From Haliclona indistincta (Eukaryota > Porifera > Demospongiae > Haplosclerida > Chalinidae): 64,000 bases of DNA. Shown here piece after piece: positions 42,413-54,000 of this stretch. The notes under the pieces are model-generated. The model saw only the letters and a program-made list of their open reading frames with translations, was not told where the DNA came from and did not search any database. Where the stretch lies: the NCBI GenBank assembly GCA_964017065.1, contig OZ024785.1, positions 12,417,086 to 12,481,085 of the forward strand. Direction: 5' to 3'. Position 1 is the first letter of the stretch. Every line of letters starts with the position of its first letter. The position numbers and the translations under genes were made by a program.

Positions 42413-43109
42413 TATAAGACAACAAGTTACTGATCAAATAACAGTGAATAGAATGCAGGCTACAAAAATTTTGAATAACTTTACTGTCACACGTCTAACG
42501 TCTAGCTCTATATAGCTTCAGTAGCACATGAAGCGTTGCGGATGGAAGGACATAGCTGAACTTACTGTTTTATAATGAACAAGGAGGTTATTGCTTTGTG
42601 GAAACAAATTGAAAGATCTATTAATTTTAATGATATGATTGTTTGCACATTAAAACTATTATTTGCTCCATTCGCAAGACGATTTCCTTTTTTGCTGTTA
42701 GAAAGCATCTCCTGGTCAAAACAAAATGCCTAGTGCTGCAAGTAAAGCGATTAGCAATGGTTGTGTGCAATAAGCCTCGTGTATGTTAACTTTTATGGGT
42801 TGACGGATGTAAAACTTATTAAGAACACTTTCTCACTAATTCTGTACGTGCTTTTCAGCAGTCAGATCAAAGAATCATGGTTTAGAAAATGTCACCATAA
42901 TTATTGCTAGTCTTGTTGATACGTGACTCAGTTATGGGTTCTCATGAAGTTGAAAAACACTCACAATTTCAAGGCTGTGTTGTTCTTTGTATAAACATAA
43001 ACACACCACGGTAGTTCAAACAATATTTCTGATGAGGAATGTGCTGTGTATTGTGTCTTTGTGTAAATAGCGGCTATGATTCGCATGGTGGTGATCTGTG
43101 CTAATCTGT
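42413..43109. other. No feature seen
   Basis: AT-rich, no long open frame, no repeat recognised elsewhere in the window. Confidence 0.4.
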
Positions 43110-43640
43110 CTTGTTGAACTGTGTTCGTTCTTGCTTCACAACCATAAGCAAAGTGTCCCTCCAGTCCTGCAGACCACTGGTTGTCGAGGAAGAAGCGTTG
43201 TTCTTCACACGACCAGGATTTACTGAAGGGCCCTTGTCAATCCAGACGAGCTTCATGTCTCTCCAAGCTCACGAGTATGCTTCTCGTGGTGCGCAGTAGT
43301 TCATCTTGGTCAGACATACTCTCCGTAGCAGCAATCTCCAGGCCGTTCATCGTTTCGTCGGAAAGCGGCTGCTGGTCAGCGTCTACTTTTGCTACTCTTC
43401 TTTGACTGTACCAGGAACATTCAGATACGACTCCAACTCTATCGTAGCTTTCACAGCTTTGTCCAACGTGTCTGGACATTTTTGTCTCACGCTAAATGCG
43501 GATTCTGTATCTGTCTCAAGTAGTGTGTTAGGCCAACTGTTCCGTTGCCTCCGCGGGTAGAGATAGGTAAGCATGGTCGGCATCACGTCTTCTGCGAAGT
43601 CAGCCCAGGGCTCCGTCTTTCCTCATCCGTGAATTTGAAG
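43110..43640 (-). pseudogene. Probable Ty3/gypsy gag fragment
   Basis: Minus-strand open pieces read MLTYLYPRRQRNSWPN, then CPDTLDKAVKATIELESYL, and in another frame DQDELLRTTRSILVSLERHE. The C-P-x-T-L-D-x-A-V-x-x-A-x-x-L-E-S-Y-L pattern is typical of the end of a gypsy-type gag. The region differs in base composition from its surroundings (fewer A/T runs). It is broken by at least one frameshift. Confidence 0.4.
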
Positions 43641-43649
43641 TTCAGCGAT

Positions 43650-43810
43650 GTACAATTCACTCTTACTGGTTGGTTCGAAGCGTTTTGTAGGTGCTTCTTT
43701 GCAGTTCTAGCTCTTTCTGTCAAATGAACATGCAGCCATAACAATTTGCCATCATCCTCTCATGAGTTGAGCAGCAACGATATCTTGAAAATAGGTTACC
43801 CAACTGTCCC
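43650..43810. repeat. Fragment of the kinase 3' flank
   Basis: Resembles about 36140-36300 (GGTTGGTTYGAAGCGTTT, TTCTAGCTCTTTCTGTCAA, GAACATGCAGCCATAACAA and the AATAGGTTACCCAACTGTCC end). It marks another truncated copy of the kinase/gypsy block next to transporter 8. Confidence 0.5.
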
Positions 43811-44087
43811 AGCCACCCTGGCTCCGGCAACACCAACAAGCAGCTTTGAGTCGACATTCTGTGAGCTCTTTGTACTGACTACGCCAATGTACAACAGCAA
43901 CTTTAAATATCAGAATAAGTAACAGAACTGACACACACATTGACCAGGACTGCATTTATACACAATGATACACAGAGTTCTGGAATAACACGACCACAAC
44001 AATAATGACTGTCTGACTGTACAATACTGTTACACTACCATACATACATTACTCTATTGACACTTTGACATTGGTATAACTCTACAG

Positions 44088-45821
44088 TTATGATGTAGTC
44101 AGTCCTGATAGGATTGCTCTGCGCTCTTGCATGTACTCCTCCTCCTGGTCTAACCACTTGTCATGAGTGTCCTCAATCATCCCCTGCACATTGACTATCT
44201 CGTCTCGCTGTCGGTAGAGGTAACGTCTGGACACACATGAGAATAGCACCAGAGACACCAGGATCAGAAACGCCTTGACTCCTTCAAAAATTAGCCAAGA
44301 GGTCTTTTCAATAAGAAGACTATCTACCAAACCTACTAGTAGGTACCTGATGCTAAAGGTGGCATACCACAGACCAATAAGCAGTCCCTGGGTAGTACGA
44401 GGAGCCTGGGCACAGATGAACTCAAACACTGTCATGGAGACAAGCAGAGAAGAGAGACCATTGAGGAGCTGAGGAATGATGAACCACAGGTAGGTGTTGT
44501 CGACTGGGTTGTCTGTTGATTCACAAGAGTTAAAGTGTTGTCCAAATTGGATCTTTAAGCAAACAATTCCAGAGTTGTAGCGAAAATAAGAGCTATTTTT
44601 TAAAATACACTCAACTGAGCTGTGTTCTGACCAGTACTTGCTGTCATGGTTGATCACTACTATTATGTACAAGACAACTTGTACTAGTGAGAGGTACAGA
44701 CCAATCCACATTTTAGTGAGCATTCGAACTTTCTTGATGTAGCGACTACATTTGTTGATGATCAGTCGATACAGTGGAATACCAACCACTGCAACAAGAT
44801 TGCTGATGTGGAGTGGATTGAGCACAATTAGTAGCAGTACTGGTATTGAAGGACAGCTAGTCCTCTGGAGCTGATCTGGAGCAGAGTAGCCATCTCCAGC
44901 CAAATGGTATCCAAAAAGATACAGGAGAAGAGGCAGGATGCGTAGGAATGTTTTAGTGTCCTCTACCTCCTCATTGGTAAATGGTCCTCCATATTTGTTC
45001 TTACCCAGGTCTATACGGCGTGGAATATCCTCCTCCCAGTAGGTGAAGGCACTACGATGCTGAGGGACCTTGTGGTTCCAAGAATACTTGAGCACTTTGT
45101 AGATATTCTTGAATGGGTTGAGACCTGCTCTCAGAATGTATAAGTGACTCTTTGATTTATGAAGAAGCACTAAACTGCTTACAGCAGCTAAACCAAGTAT
45201 GGCTACTAGTGGCAATAGTATAGCACTGTCTCTTATTACATGTTCTTTATATCGTGAGAGAAACTTTGTTTCTTTTTCTATGAATTTTAAGCCAATTGTG
45301 GGATACATTACTATCAATTGCACTGCATTGTGAGTCCAGTAGTACCAGTGGATGAAGGCAATCAGTTTTGGTGTAGGAGCCTCTAGTAGTTGATCCAGTC
45401 CAAATTGAATGGCATTAGCTTCAAACAGTCCAACACCAGTGGTTATGAAAGCTATTAACAATCCTTCGGGGATTAATTTTGTATAAATATTCATGTTCTT
45501 ATCAATCATTCTTTTTTCTATCAGACTGTTTATGATAGTGACGAAAAGTGTTAGTAGTACAATAGTACATCCAACTATCAGGAATATGAGGGAACACTTA
45601 ATTGTTCGATACCTTGTGAGACAGACATCAGCTATGTAGCCAAGGAGAGGGTAGCTGAGAAACGATAATCCCAGAAAGGCAATGGTAGCAATTTTTATGT
45701 TAGAGCGTTCATATCGATCCATATGAATATTCCTTGAAATGTTCGATAGTTCAAACAGGATAGAGCAAATGATGACCACCACATGACCTGGTAGGAAAGT
45801 ACGACGAGCTGGCTGAGGCAT
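44088..45821 (-). CDS. POT/SLC15-like transporter 8
   Basis: 577 residues; the second codon is Pro (MPQPARR) instead of Thr. It belongs to the subgroup of transporters 3 and 6 by its third loop (SLIEKRMIDKNMNIYTKL). The first loop (DRYERSNIK), the span 5-6 loop (EKETKFLSRYKEHVIRDS) and the span 9-10 loop (ECILKNSSYFRYNSGIVC, with an N-S-S sequon) are its own. Span 1 reads SILFELSNISRNIHMD, the only copy with an acidic residue there, though not as E-x-x-E-R. Its 5' flank is the left end of duplicated unit C. Confidence 0.7.
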   Translation of the reverse strand: MPQPARRTFLPGHVVVIICSILFELSNISRNIHMDRYERSNIKIATIAFLGLSFLSYPLLGYIADVCLTRYRTIKCSLIFLIVGCTIVLLTLFVTIINSLIEKRMIDKNMNIYTKLIPEGLLIAFITTGVGLFEANAIQFGLDQLLEAPTPKLIAFIHWYYWTHNAVQLIVMYPTIGLKFIEKETKFLSRYKEHVIRDSAILLPLVAILGLAAVSSLVLLHKSKSHLYILRAGLNPFKNIYKVLKYSWNHKVPQHRSAFTYWEEDIPRRIDLGKNKYGGPFTNEEVEDTKTFLRILPLLLYLFGYHLAGDGYSAPDQLQRTSCPSIPVLLLIVLNPLHISNLVAVVGIPLYRLIINKCSRYIKKVRMLTKMWIGLYLSLVQVVLYIIVVINHDSKYWSEHSSVECILKNSSYFRYNSGIVCLKIQFGQHFNSCESTDNPVDNTYLWFIIPQLLNGLSSLLVSMTVFEFICAQAPRTTQGLLIGLWYATFSIRYLLVGLVDSLLIEKTSWLIFEGVKAFLILVSLVLFSCVSRRYLYRQRDEIVNVQGMIEDTHDKWLDQEEEYMQERRAILSGLTTS

Positions 45822-47183
45822 GGCTCTTGTTGTTTAGCTATGTTTTTGTTTTAAACTTAAACTGAAAGTTAAACATCCATAATCAACAATACTGTTTATC
45901 CACCTGTGCTATGTGGTGGTACTAATTGCTGGGTTATTTTAACCTTCTATACGCTGACCAGTTTTTTCATCTTGTGTGGGTTAGTGTAATTCAGTAATTC
46001 GTAGCACCATGCCGTGTAGCCTTTGCATTTGTAAATCTAAACATGTATCGTTTGGCTTTATTGGAATGGAGCCGGGTTGGCTACCATTGTCTCCAAATAC
46101 CATCCCATTGTCTCCAAATGGATGGCTACCATGCATTTACTCCAAATGCTGCTAGTTGATAGCTCTTGTTTTTTGAAGACCTATTTTTAATGGCACCTTC
46201 AATAATACACTTTTCTTTAGCTTCGAAACTTTTGGTTCATCTTAAAAGTTTGGACTTCTGAAGTATGTAGCAGAGTGATTTCTTCGGTCTAGGAATTATA
46301 CTTTGTCTTGGTTAGCTATTCAATACATCCTGGATCTTCTACAGCAAAAGAAACGGTATTTTCAAGATAATTTATTTTTAACTGACACGTATGCACTCAG
46401 TTAATTCGTGACTTCAAAGCTTCTGACTCAATGAGTGATCTAAATAATAGCTGATAACGCATCCAAGGATCTACACGATTTGGAAGCCTGAGAGCCATTG
46501 CTATAATGTCTGAGCATAGTGAGGGCGCTATGAGAACAGTGCGAGGGCTTCTAAACCATGTAGATCCAATTGGTAACTGATTTAGACTATAAAAACAGCA
46601 AACATCAACGACACGACCCACGAGAAAGGACACGCGAGCGCTGGAAAATTTTTGAGTAGAATTCCACGCACGGAACCAATTCTGTGCCGCACAGCGTGAT
46701 TCCATTATGAACTTTAAAGAACCGCAGCTAAGCAACCTGATTTGTCAACACGGCTTAGCTGTAGTCTAAATCATGTTAGTGGTCATTTGAACCAAACAAG
46801 TTTTCATAAACATGTAAGTGAAAGTAAATTTATAAAGAAGATTGTTTTCAATAACTATGTGCTTGCTTGTTTCACTGAACCTATTATAGTGATAATGCTT
46901 CTGTACAACAGCTTGTACATTGTTTTTAGTATGAATCTTCTGTTGCTACTATCTATGGTTATGCTGTTTCTTAGCACTGCTACTTTTGTTCCACATCTCT
47001 CTCTACTAAGGCACTTCACCTTTAGTTCTTCATGTATAGTCAGTGTGATAGTTATTGACTTTCATTTTATTGTGTTTGCACAATAATTGTGTAACTGCAA
47101 ATTCGTATTGTTTACTAAATTGTTTCCATGGACACATAACATGTATTGTTATTGTGAAGTAAACATCATTCACGTGTGTTTAA
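45822..47183. other. 5' flank of transporter 8 and upstream region of the beta-helix gene
   Basis: Collinear with 58139-59215 except for about 46290-46745, which is replaced in unit D by different sequence. That block contains a 112-codon minus-strand open frame (46397-46735) with no recognised domain. The transporter and beta-helix gene are divergently arranged across this spacer. Confidence 0.45.
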
Positions 47184-47781
47184 CTCTTTAGTGCCTGAAT
47201 TATTTTGACGAAAATTCGACTTGCTCTAAACTGACAGTTTGTCTTGCATTTTCTACAACATGCAGTACGCTAGCTGTTCCAAACTAGCACTGTTTTTTCC
47301 TGGTATGTCAAAGTTTACGACCATGAACTAAACTCTGAGTTGGCCACTCCCACTTCGGAACTGAAGCCGCTTAAGTACTGCGACCTCGTCATTTTCCAGC
47401 CAATTTTGGTCTTCGTTTAGCCCTGGTGACTGATACAAAAACCTGGTGGTGTCCAGGTGAGCAAACAGCATAGTTTAGACCATATTCTATGCCCAAGTAT
47501 GCATTTCCGGGCACCCTGAAGCCTTAAAAATGCCAAAAGTGCCGAGGGGCTCCGCCCCTTCGAACCCCAGGTTAACGGGGGGATACCCCCTTTAAAATTC
47601 CCCCCGTACTGTACATCTTAGTGGGGAGGGCGCGCCGAAAAACAGTGGGTTTTTTCAGGTAAAGTCATCTTTTGCAATTAAACTTATTTTGACCTTTCTA
47701 GAGCACTTTTTGCACTTTTTATGACGTCTAGAGTAGGTGGAGTCAATTATGGCGCCTAAATCCGCTATAGGCCTTAAAGGG
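47184..47781 (+). mobile_element. PiggyBac-like MITE, copy 3, upstream of the beta-helix pseudogene
   Basis: 598 bp with ends CTCTTTAGTGCCT and AGGCCTTAAAGGG, flanked by TTAA at 47180-47183 and 47782-47785. Unit D lacks it (CACGTGTGTATTGGAAGTAC at about 59222). The right end lies only about 25 bp upstream of the TATA box of the pseudogene. Opposite orientation to copies 1 and 2. Confidence 0.7.
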
Positions 47782-47809
47782 TTAAGAGGAAGTACACATT
47801 TTGAGCTCT

Positions 47810-47817
47810 TATATAAA
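47810..47817 (+). promoter_or_regulatory. TATA box of the beta-helix pseudogene
   Basis: TATATAAA lies 48 bp before the ATG at 47858. The same box at the same spacing precedes the intact copy (59268). Confidence 0.6.
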
Positions 47818-49833
47818 TGTGCACATTATAAGCACTCGGCTTCACAACTTAGCAAGCATGTCAATTGACAAAATTATCGTCTTGCTTAGCATTTCTTGTC
47901 TCTGTTCAGCAAGAGATGTCTACATTCAGCCGGCTGAAGGTGAGCACAGTCCTGGTACTCCTTGTTACAACATTAATGATTTGGGAAGGTTAGCTGACAA
48001 TTTTTCCAACTCTTCCGGCTTGGTTGTTCATTTCTTGGAGGGAACTCACTTGTTGGATCTTCAAGAACTAGTGGTGTTCACGAACTTTACATTCAAAGGT
48101 GATGGGAGAATGGAGCAGGCTTCCATGAGACTGTCTGGCAGTTTACAGCGGTCATCAAGTGTATCTCCAGTACTGGTATTGCTTTGTTAATAGCTTCAAC
48201 AGGTTCATCACCATCACTAATTGTGGGGCTGACATGACCAGGTTCTGTCAGACTAAATTGGTTTGTAGCAGCAGTCTTGGCTTCTTTAAGATAGACCACA
48301 ATATCGCAATTGATCATGTTTCTATTCAGAATGGGACAGATAATGGTCTTCTGATTGACACTCATGGAGTTGATCTGAAAATCACTGATTCCTCATTTGC
48401 ACAAAATTACATTTATGGCGATGTCAATGCAAGCTTTGATATCTACGCTGGCAGCAATGTTGCTATCTTCTATATTGATCCACTTTCTTGTGATTCTCGA
48501 AGTCATGCTTACAATTCGCACGTTTTGAGTACAAATGTATCCTTCACAGATAGTGAGTGGTAGAAGGTCGCTCACTGTCGCTGGCTAAACAGTAACTCCA
48601 GGCAGATAGTGTTTCAGCTGCAGCCAAGCACTTGAGCATAAACTTACAGCATGCAACTCACAACTCGGCATACACGTGTTTACAAATTTTCGTTGTTAAA
48701 AAATTTCCGTGTGTTCAATTTTCGTGGTTGGACCTACCCACGAAAATATTTTAATAACGAAATTTCCCGATGTACGGTATAGTCAAATGCTATTTTTTTC
48801 TTCGCAATCTAACATTTGGTTTTGAAAGCTTTAAGAAAATATTTGACTATTCAGCACAGACTGGTCCCTCAGTAATATCATCAGAACCTACTGATGTCTG
48901 CTTCTGTGATGACAACAACACAATAAACTGCTCTCAAACACAGCTAACAATGACAGCCTATCCAGGAGAAGAGATCAATATCTCTTTTCTCACCGTAGGA
49001 CAATTAAACGGAATTGCCCCTGGAGTTATTCTAATATGACCATTTGAAAATAAACGTAGCAGATTTGGTTCTGGTTTGAAGGTACTCACTACTCCTATGG
49101 ACTGCACTAATGTCGTATTTGAACCAGTACATAATTCCTATGCTCTGAGTGTGTTGCATAGTAAATCATATAAGGTTTTGAAGATATCGTCTCTTGACTG
49201 TCCACTTGGCTTTGAAGTATCGAATAGAACTAGATCCTGTAGCTGTGAGGAGCTCAAGGATGCATCTACTGCTATCACACGTGATTCTACTACTAAGACA
49301 ATATCTCGTCAAGGAGATATCTGGATCGGTAATATCAGTGATTGTGTAGTCGTGCAAAGTCCATGTCCTTTTGATTACTGTAACATAGCACAGGCCAATT
49401 TCTCTCTCACTAATTCTGATGCACAGTGTGCTCTCAACAGGACTGGGCTGTTGTGTGGCAGGTGTCAGGATGGGCTCAGCCTTGCTCTGGGATCCAACAA
49501 CTGTATTCAATGTCCTCAATTCTCGTATCTTGCTTTGATCATTCCCTTTGCTGGCGCTGGATTTGGTTTGGTAGCTCTTCTGATGGTTTTGAATTTGACA
49601 GTCTCCATTGGTACCATCAATGGGCTCATATTCTATGCTAATCTTGTCAAGATAAGTGAGAACACCGGTATCTTCTTTCCTAATGGTCCTATTCCAGTAC
49701 TGAGTCAGTTCATTTCTTGGCTAAATCTTGACTTCGGTATTGAAACATGCTTTTACCATGGCATGACAGCCTATGCCAAGATGTGGCTGCAGTTTGTGTT
49801 CCCTCTCTACATATGGTTCATCATAGCCACCAT

Positions 49834-49838
49834 CATAG
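49834..49838 (+). repeat. 5-bp target-site duplication, left (CATAG)
   Basis: CATAG directly before the 5' LTR, repeated at 54506-54510. The uninterrupted gene has a single CATAG here (about 61993). Five bp is the usual size for Ty1/copia integrases. Confidence 0.9.
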
Positions 49839-50164
49839 TGTTGAAGATAGACACTTTAGACTGTTGGACATAGATAGATAGGTGTTGTGTTAATTTTTGC
49901 CTGTTGTATGTGTTTGTTCCTGTCTATGTCAGCGTTTCTATTCACTATTCATGTATTCAGTTTTGTGTATAGTCAGCAACTCTTTATGTCATGTCAGCCT
50001 TTTCCTTTCTTCTTGTAATCTGCTGTGCTAGCCGTTTTTATCTATTTAAGTCTTTGTATCATGCAGTTAGTTCAGTTGTTGTTGCAGTTGTTGTTGCTAT
50101 ATAGTCATTGTTCCAAGTGCTAGTCAGTATACCGTCAGACGTACTCGCTCTGCGAATCTTAACA
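49839..50164 (+). repeat. Copia 5' LTR, 326 bp
   Basis: Begins TGTTGAAGATAG and ends ATCTTAACA. It differs from the 3' LTR at one position (GTTGTTGCAGTTG versus GTTGTTGTAGTTG). TATTTAAGTC near 50043 may serve as the TATA element of the U3 promoter. Confidence 0.92.
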
Positions 50165-50178
50165 GGTTATGGGCCCAG
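50165..50178 (+). other. Primer binding site for an initiator-Met tRNA half
   Basis: GGTTATGGGCCCAG follows the LTR directly. It is complementary to the anticodon stem-loop of animal initiator Met tRNA (CTGGGCCCATAACC), not to a tRNA 3' end. This matches the half-tRNA priming known for Drosophila copia. Confidence 0.75.
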
Positions 50179-50207
50179 AGCTACTATCTACTGCTAGCAC
50201 GTGAAAT

Positions 50208-51044
50208 ATGGCAGAGAGGCAAGTGTCTACCATTGTCCCTTTGAAAGGAGGAACTAACTATGCAACCTGGAAGGTGCAGTGCACTATGGCACTAAAGAAA
50301 GATGGCCTTTGGACAATTGTGAGTGGCGGCGAAGAACCCCCAGCTGCAGATGCTGATGAGAAGGTTATACAACGCTTTGCAGAGAGAAAAGACAAAGCGT
50401 TAGCCACTGTGGTCCTTTCGGTCGATCCGTCATTGCTTTACCTCATTGGAGATCCTGTTGATCCAACAGCAGTTTGGACAACACTGGCAGAGCAATTCCA
50501 GAAGAAATCTTGGGTCAATAGACTGAACCTGAGACGCCGTCTACACTCGCTAAGGCTGAAGGACGGAGAATCGGTGCAGAGACACGTCAAAGTTATGTTG
50601 GAGACGTTTAACGAATTCGCCGTCGTTGGTGATACTGTCACGAATGAAGATAAAGTGGTATATCTTCTAGCTGGTCTGCCAGAATCTTTCTCTACACTAG
50701 TCACCGCACTGGAGTCAAATGCTACTGTACCTGACATGGAAACTGTCATCGAGCGACTGACTCACGAAGAGCGAAAACGTCTGCCAAGTGCAGAAAACGG
50801 TGATGGAGCAGCGCTAACTGTAAGAGGCAAGGGAAGATTTCCAAGCAGAGGCCCCAAGGTTTCACCTGTCAGAAGTTTGGACATATTCAAAGGAACTGTC
50901 CCGAGCGAACTCAACCAAGCAAGTCAAAGTCGCATGACTCGCACAAGTCCAAGAAAAGTACACGTAATCAAGTGCACCAGACTCGAGCTGAGCACAGTGA
51001 CTCGGATCTTAGTGATGTTGGACTTATCACCTGCACAGCACTAG
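50208..51044 (+). CDS. gag: Copia gag (frameshifted before the zinc knuckle is complete)
   Basis: 278 codons are open. The N-terminal PLKGGTNYATWKVQCTMAL and the LRLKDGESVQRHVKVMLETF region are those of the copia-type gag capsid family. After about residue 217 the frame no longer encodes the expected nucleocapsid. In the +1-shifted frame the last three ligands of a C-x2-C-x4-H-x4-C knuckle appear (TCQKFGHIQRNC), and the first Cys codon lacks one base near 50858-50860. The final 60 residues of this open frame are therefore out-of-frame sequence. The element family probably encodes one continuous gag-pol. Confidence 0.85.
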   Translation: MAERQVSTIVPLKGGTNYATWKVQCTMALKKDGLWTIVSGGEEPPAADADEKVIQRFAERKDKALATVVLSVDPSLLYLIGDPVDPTAVWTTLAEQFQKKSWVNRLNLRRRLHSLRLKDGESVQRHVKVMLETFNEFAVVGDTVTNEDKVVYLLAGLPESFSTLVTALESNATVPDMETVIERLTHEERKRLPSAENGDGAALTVRGKGRFPSRGPKVSPVRSLDIFKGTVPSELNQASQSRMTRTSPRKVHVIKCTRLELSTVTRILVMLDLSPAQH

Positions 51045-54000
51045 CAGCACTAGGTTCTAATGAATCAAATGAGTGGATCATTGACTCAGGTGCTACCTGT
51101 CACATATGCAACGACAAAAGTCTCTTCACAGACATTCACAGGTTGAAGAAACCACAAGATATCACTCTAGGTGATGGACATACGTTGAATGCTGGAGAAG
51201 TTGGTGATGTGACGCTGAAACTTGTACTCGAAAATGGGAAAACCCGACGTTGCCAGCTACATGACGTTTTGTACGTACCGAAACTGTCATATAACTTGCT
51301 AAGTGTGGCAAAAGTGACTGAAGCTGGAAAGAAGGTCAAGTTTTACTCCGACAGTTGTCACATACTGGATCGCAGTAACAAAACAATTGCCTTTGGAACT
51401 CGGAGAGGAAAACTCTACTACTTAAAATGTGAGAAAGTGAAAGACAACCAAGTCTATGTGAGTGATGCTCGTTTGTCTGAGTCGAAAGAGTTTGTGTGGC
51501 ATAGACGACTTGGTCATCTAAATGAAAGAAGTCTCAACACTATGGCAAGTAAACACCTAGTGTACGATTTTGACTACCACACATCTAAACCAATGCCATT
51601 CTGCAAGTCTTGTGTAGAAGGTAAACTCCATCGAACACCTTTCAAGAAAGGCAGAAGACGAGCTGAGAAACCACTTGGATTAATACACAGTGACGTATGT
51701 GGACCAATTGGTACTCAGTCTCTCAGCGGAAAGAAATACTTCGTCACATTCACAGATGACATGACACACTACTCATGGGTTTATTTCCTCAAGTCAAAGA
51801 GTGAAGTCTACAGCAAATTTCTGGAATGGAAGGCATCTGTGGAAAGAATCTCAGATCATCAAGTAAAGATACTCAGAACCGACAATGGAGGTGAGTATAC
51901 ATCGAGAGAGTTCAGTGATCATCTCAAAGCTAATGGTATCAAACATGAGCTGACAGTAGCCAAGAACCCAGAACAAAATGGTGTTGGCGAACGGCTTAAC
52001 AGGACCCTGGTTGAAAGCATTCGCTCAATGCTGTCTGATGCACAACTACCTGAGAAATTTTGGGCTGAAGCCATGTTGACTGCTGTATTTCTCAAGAATC
52101 GAAGTTCTACTTCAACTGTTGCTGGAATGACACCGTATGAAGCTTGGAATGGTTGTAAGCCAAGTTTAAAAGAGCTAAGAGTGTTCGGATGTTCAGCATA
52201 TGCTCACATTCCGAAGGATGAGCGAAAGAAACTCAATCCTAAAGCAAAGCAGTGCATCTTTCTTGGCTATGGAGAAGCTACCAAGGGATACAGGCTCTAT
52301 GATCCTGACAAACGTCGAGTGTTCTATAGCAGAGATGTTGTGTTCAATGAAAACAGCCTTGGAGCTAAGAGGGAACAAAGTTCAATGAACACTAGTCAAC
52401 CACTTATTCATCTTGATCTTGACATGGAGAGACCAGAGTCTGAAGATGATACACATTGTGAGACTGACAAAGAGGAGGAACCAGCAGAGAATGAACAGGA
52501 GATGAACACAGAACCTGCTGAAAATTCTCCACCAGTTCTGCGACGTTCACAACGTGTCTCCAATCGTCCCGACTTTTATGGAACATGGGTAAACACTGTC
52601 AAGCAAGAAGACAGTGATCCTATTACTGTTCAGGAAGCCATGTCTAGTCCAGATCAGAAACTGTGGAAGGAGGCTATGAAAAAGGAGATGGAGTCCATTG
52701 AAACAAATGAAGTGTGGAAACTGGTAAAACTACCAAAAGGAAAGAAAGCCATTGGTTGCAAATGGGTCTTCAAGCGAAAGACTGGTCCTGATGGGTCTGT
52801 GACAAGACATAAAGCACGTCTAGTTGCCAAGGGTTGCTCACAGCAATATGGAACAGATTATGATGAGACGTTCAGCCCAGTGGCAAGGTTTGAGTCCTTA
52901 CGCACACTACTCGCATTAGCTGCTCAAGATGATCTCAGTGTACACCAAATGGATGTAACAACTGCATTCCTTAACGGAGAGCTAGAGGAAGAAGTGTATA
53001 TGGCTCAACCGGAAGAGTTTGCAGTACCAGGAAAAGAACATCTCGTGTGTCAACTAAAACACAGTCTGTATGGACTCAAGCAGGCTCCACGATGCTGGAA
53101 TTCTGTACTTGACAAGGTACTAAAAGAAATAGGATTCGTCCAATCTGCAAGCGATCCATGCATCTATATTGCAAGAGATGGGGAACCATTTCTCATTGGT
53201 GTTTATGTTGATGACATGCTACTAGCAGGAAAGAGTGAGAAATGCATCGATGAAATCAAGTCAACCTTGTCAAAGAGATTTGATATGAAAGATCTCGGAG
53301 AGCTCAATCATTTCCTTGGAGTCCAAGTAGAGCAAAACCACAAAAATGGTACAATCTGGGTTGGACAACCATTGTACACAGAAGAAGTATTGAAGAGATT
53401 TGGGATGGAGAACTGTAAACAAGTCGCTACACCTGTTGAAGCAGGAGTGAAACTGCAGAAAGGAACTGAAGACAGTGAACGTGTCGACAAGTCACACTAC
53501 CAATCGGTTGTAGGCAGTCTACTTTACCTCTCGACAAGAACACGACCTGACATAGCTTTTGCTGTAGGTCTGGCTGCTCGTTTTTGCTCTGATCCGACAA
53601 GTCAACATTTAACTGCTGTCAAACGAATTCTCAGGTATCTGCAAGGAACTACACATCATGGATTACTATTCAGAAGGAGTAAATCAAGTGAAATTGTCGG
53701 ATACTCAGATGCAGACTGGGGTGGTGACAGAGATGACTCGAAGTCTACTAGTGGATATATGTTCCAGATAGGAGGTACGGCTATCTCCTGGCAGAGTAAG
53801 AAACAATCATGTGTCGCTCTGTCAACAGCTGAAGCTGAGTATGTAGCACTGTCCACAGCTGCCCAAGAAGCAGTATGGCTGAAACATCTAAATTACGATC
53901 TCACAGGTGCAGTTGCTCCTATCATGATCAACGAGGACAATCAGTCAGCCATTGCTATCGCGAAGAATCCTCAATTCCATGGCAGAGTCAAGCACATCAG

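Noticed and set aside
43111..43560. Plus-strand open frames of 60-84 codons
   Set aside because: They are shadows of the minus-strand gag-like fragment.
46397..46735. 112-codon minus-strand open frame
   Set aside because: No recognisable domain, and it lies in a block absent from the paralogous unit. Kept only as a note under the spacer.
50860..51044. Programmed ribosomal frameshift between copia gag and pol
   Set aside because: The shift falls inside the zinc knuckle, with the ligands divided between frames. A one-base deletion explains it better than recoding.
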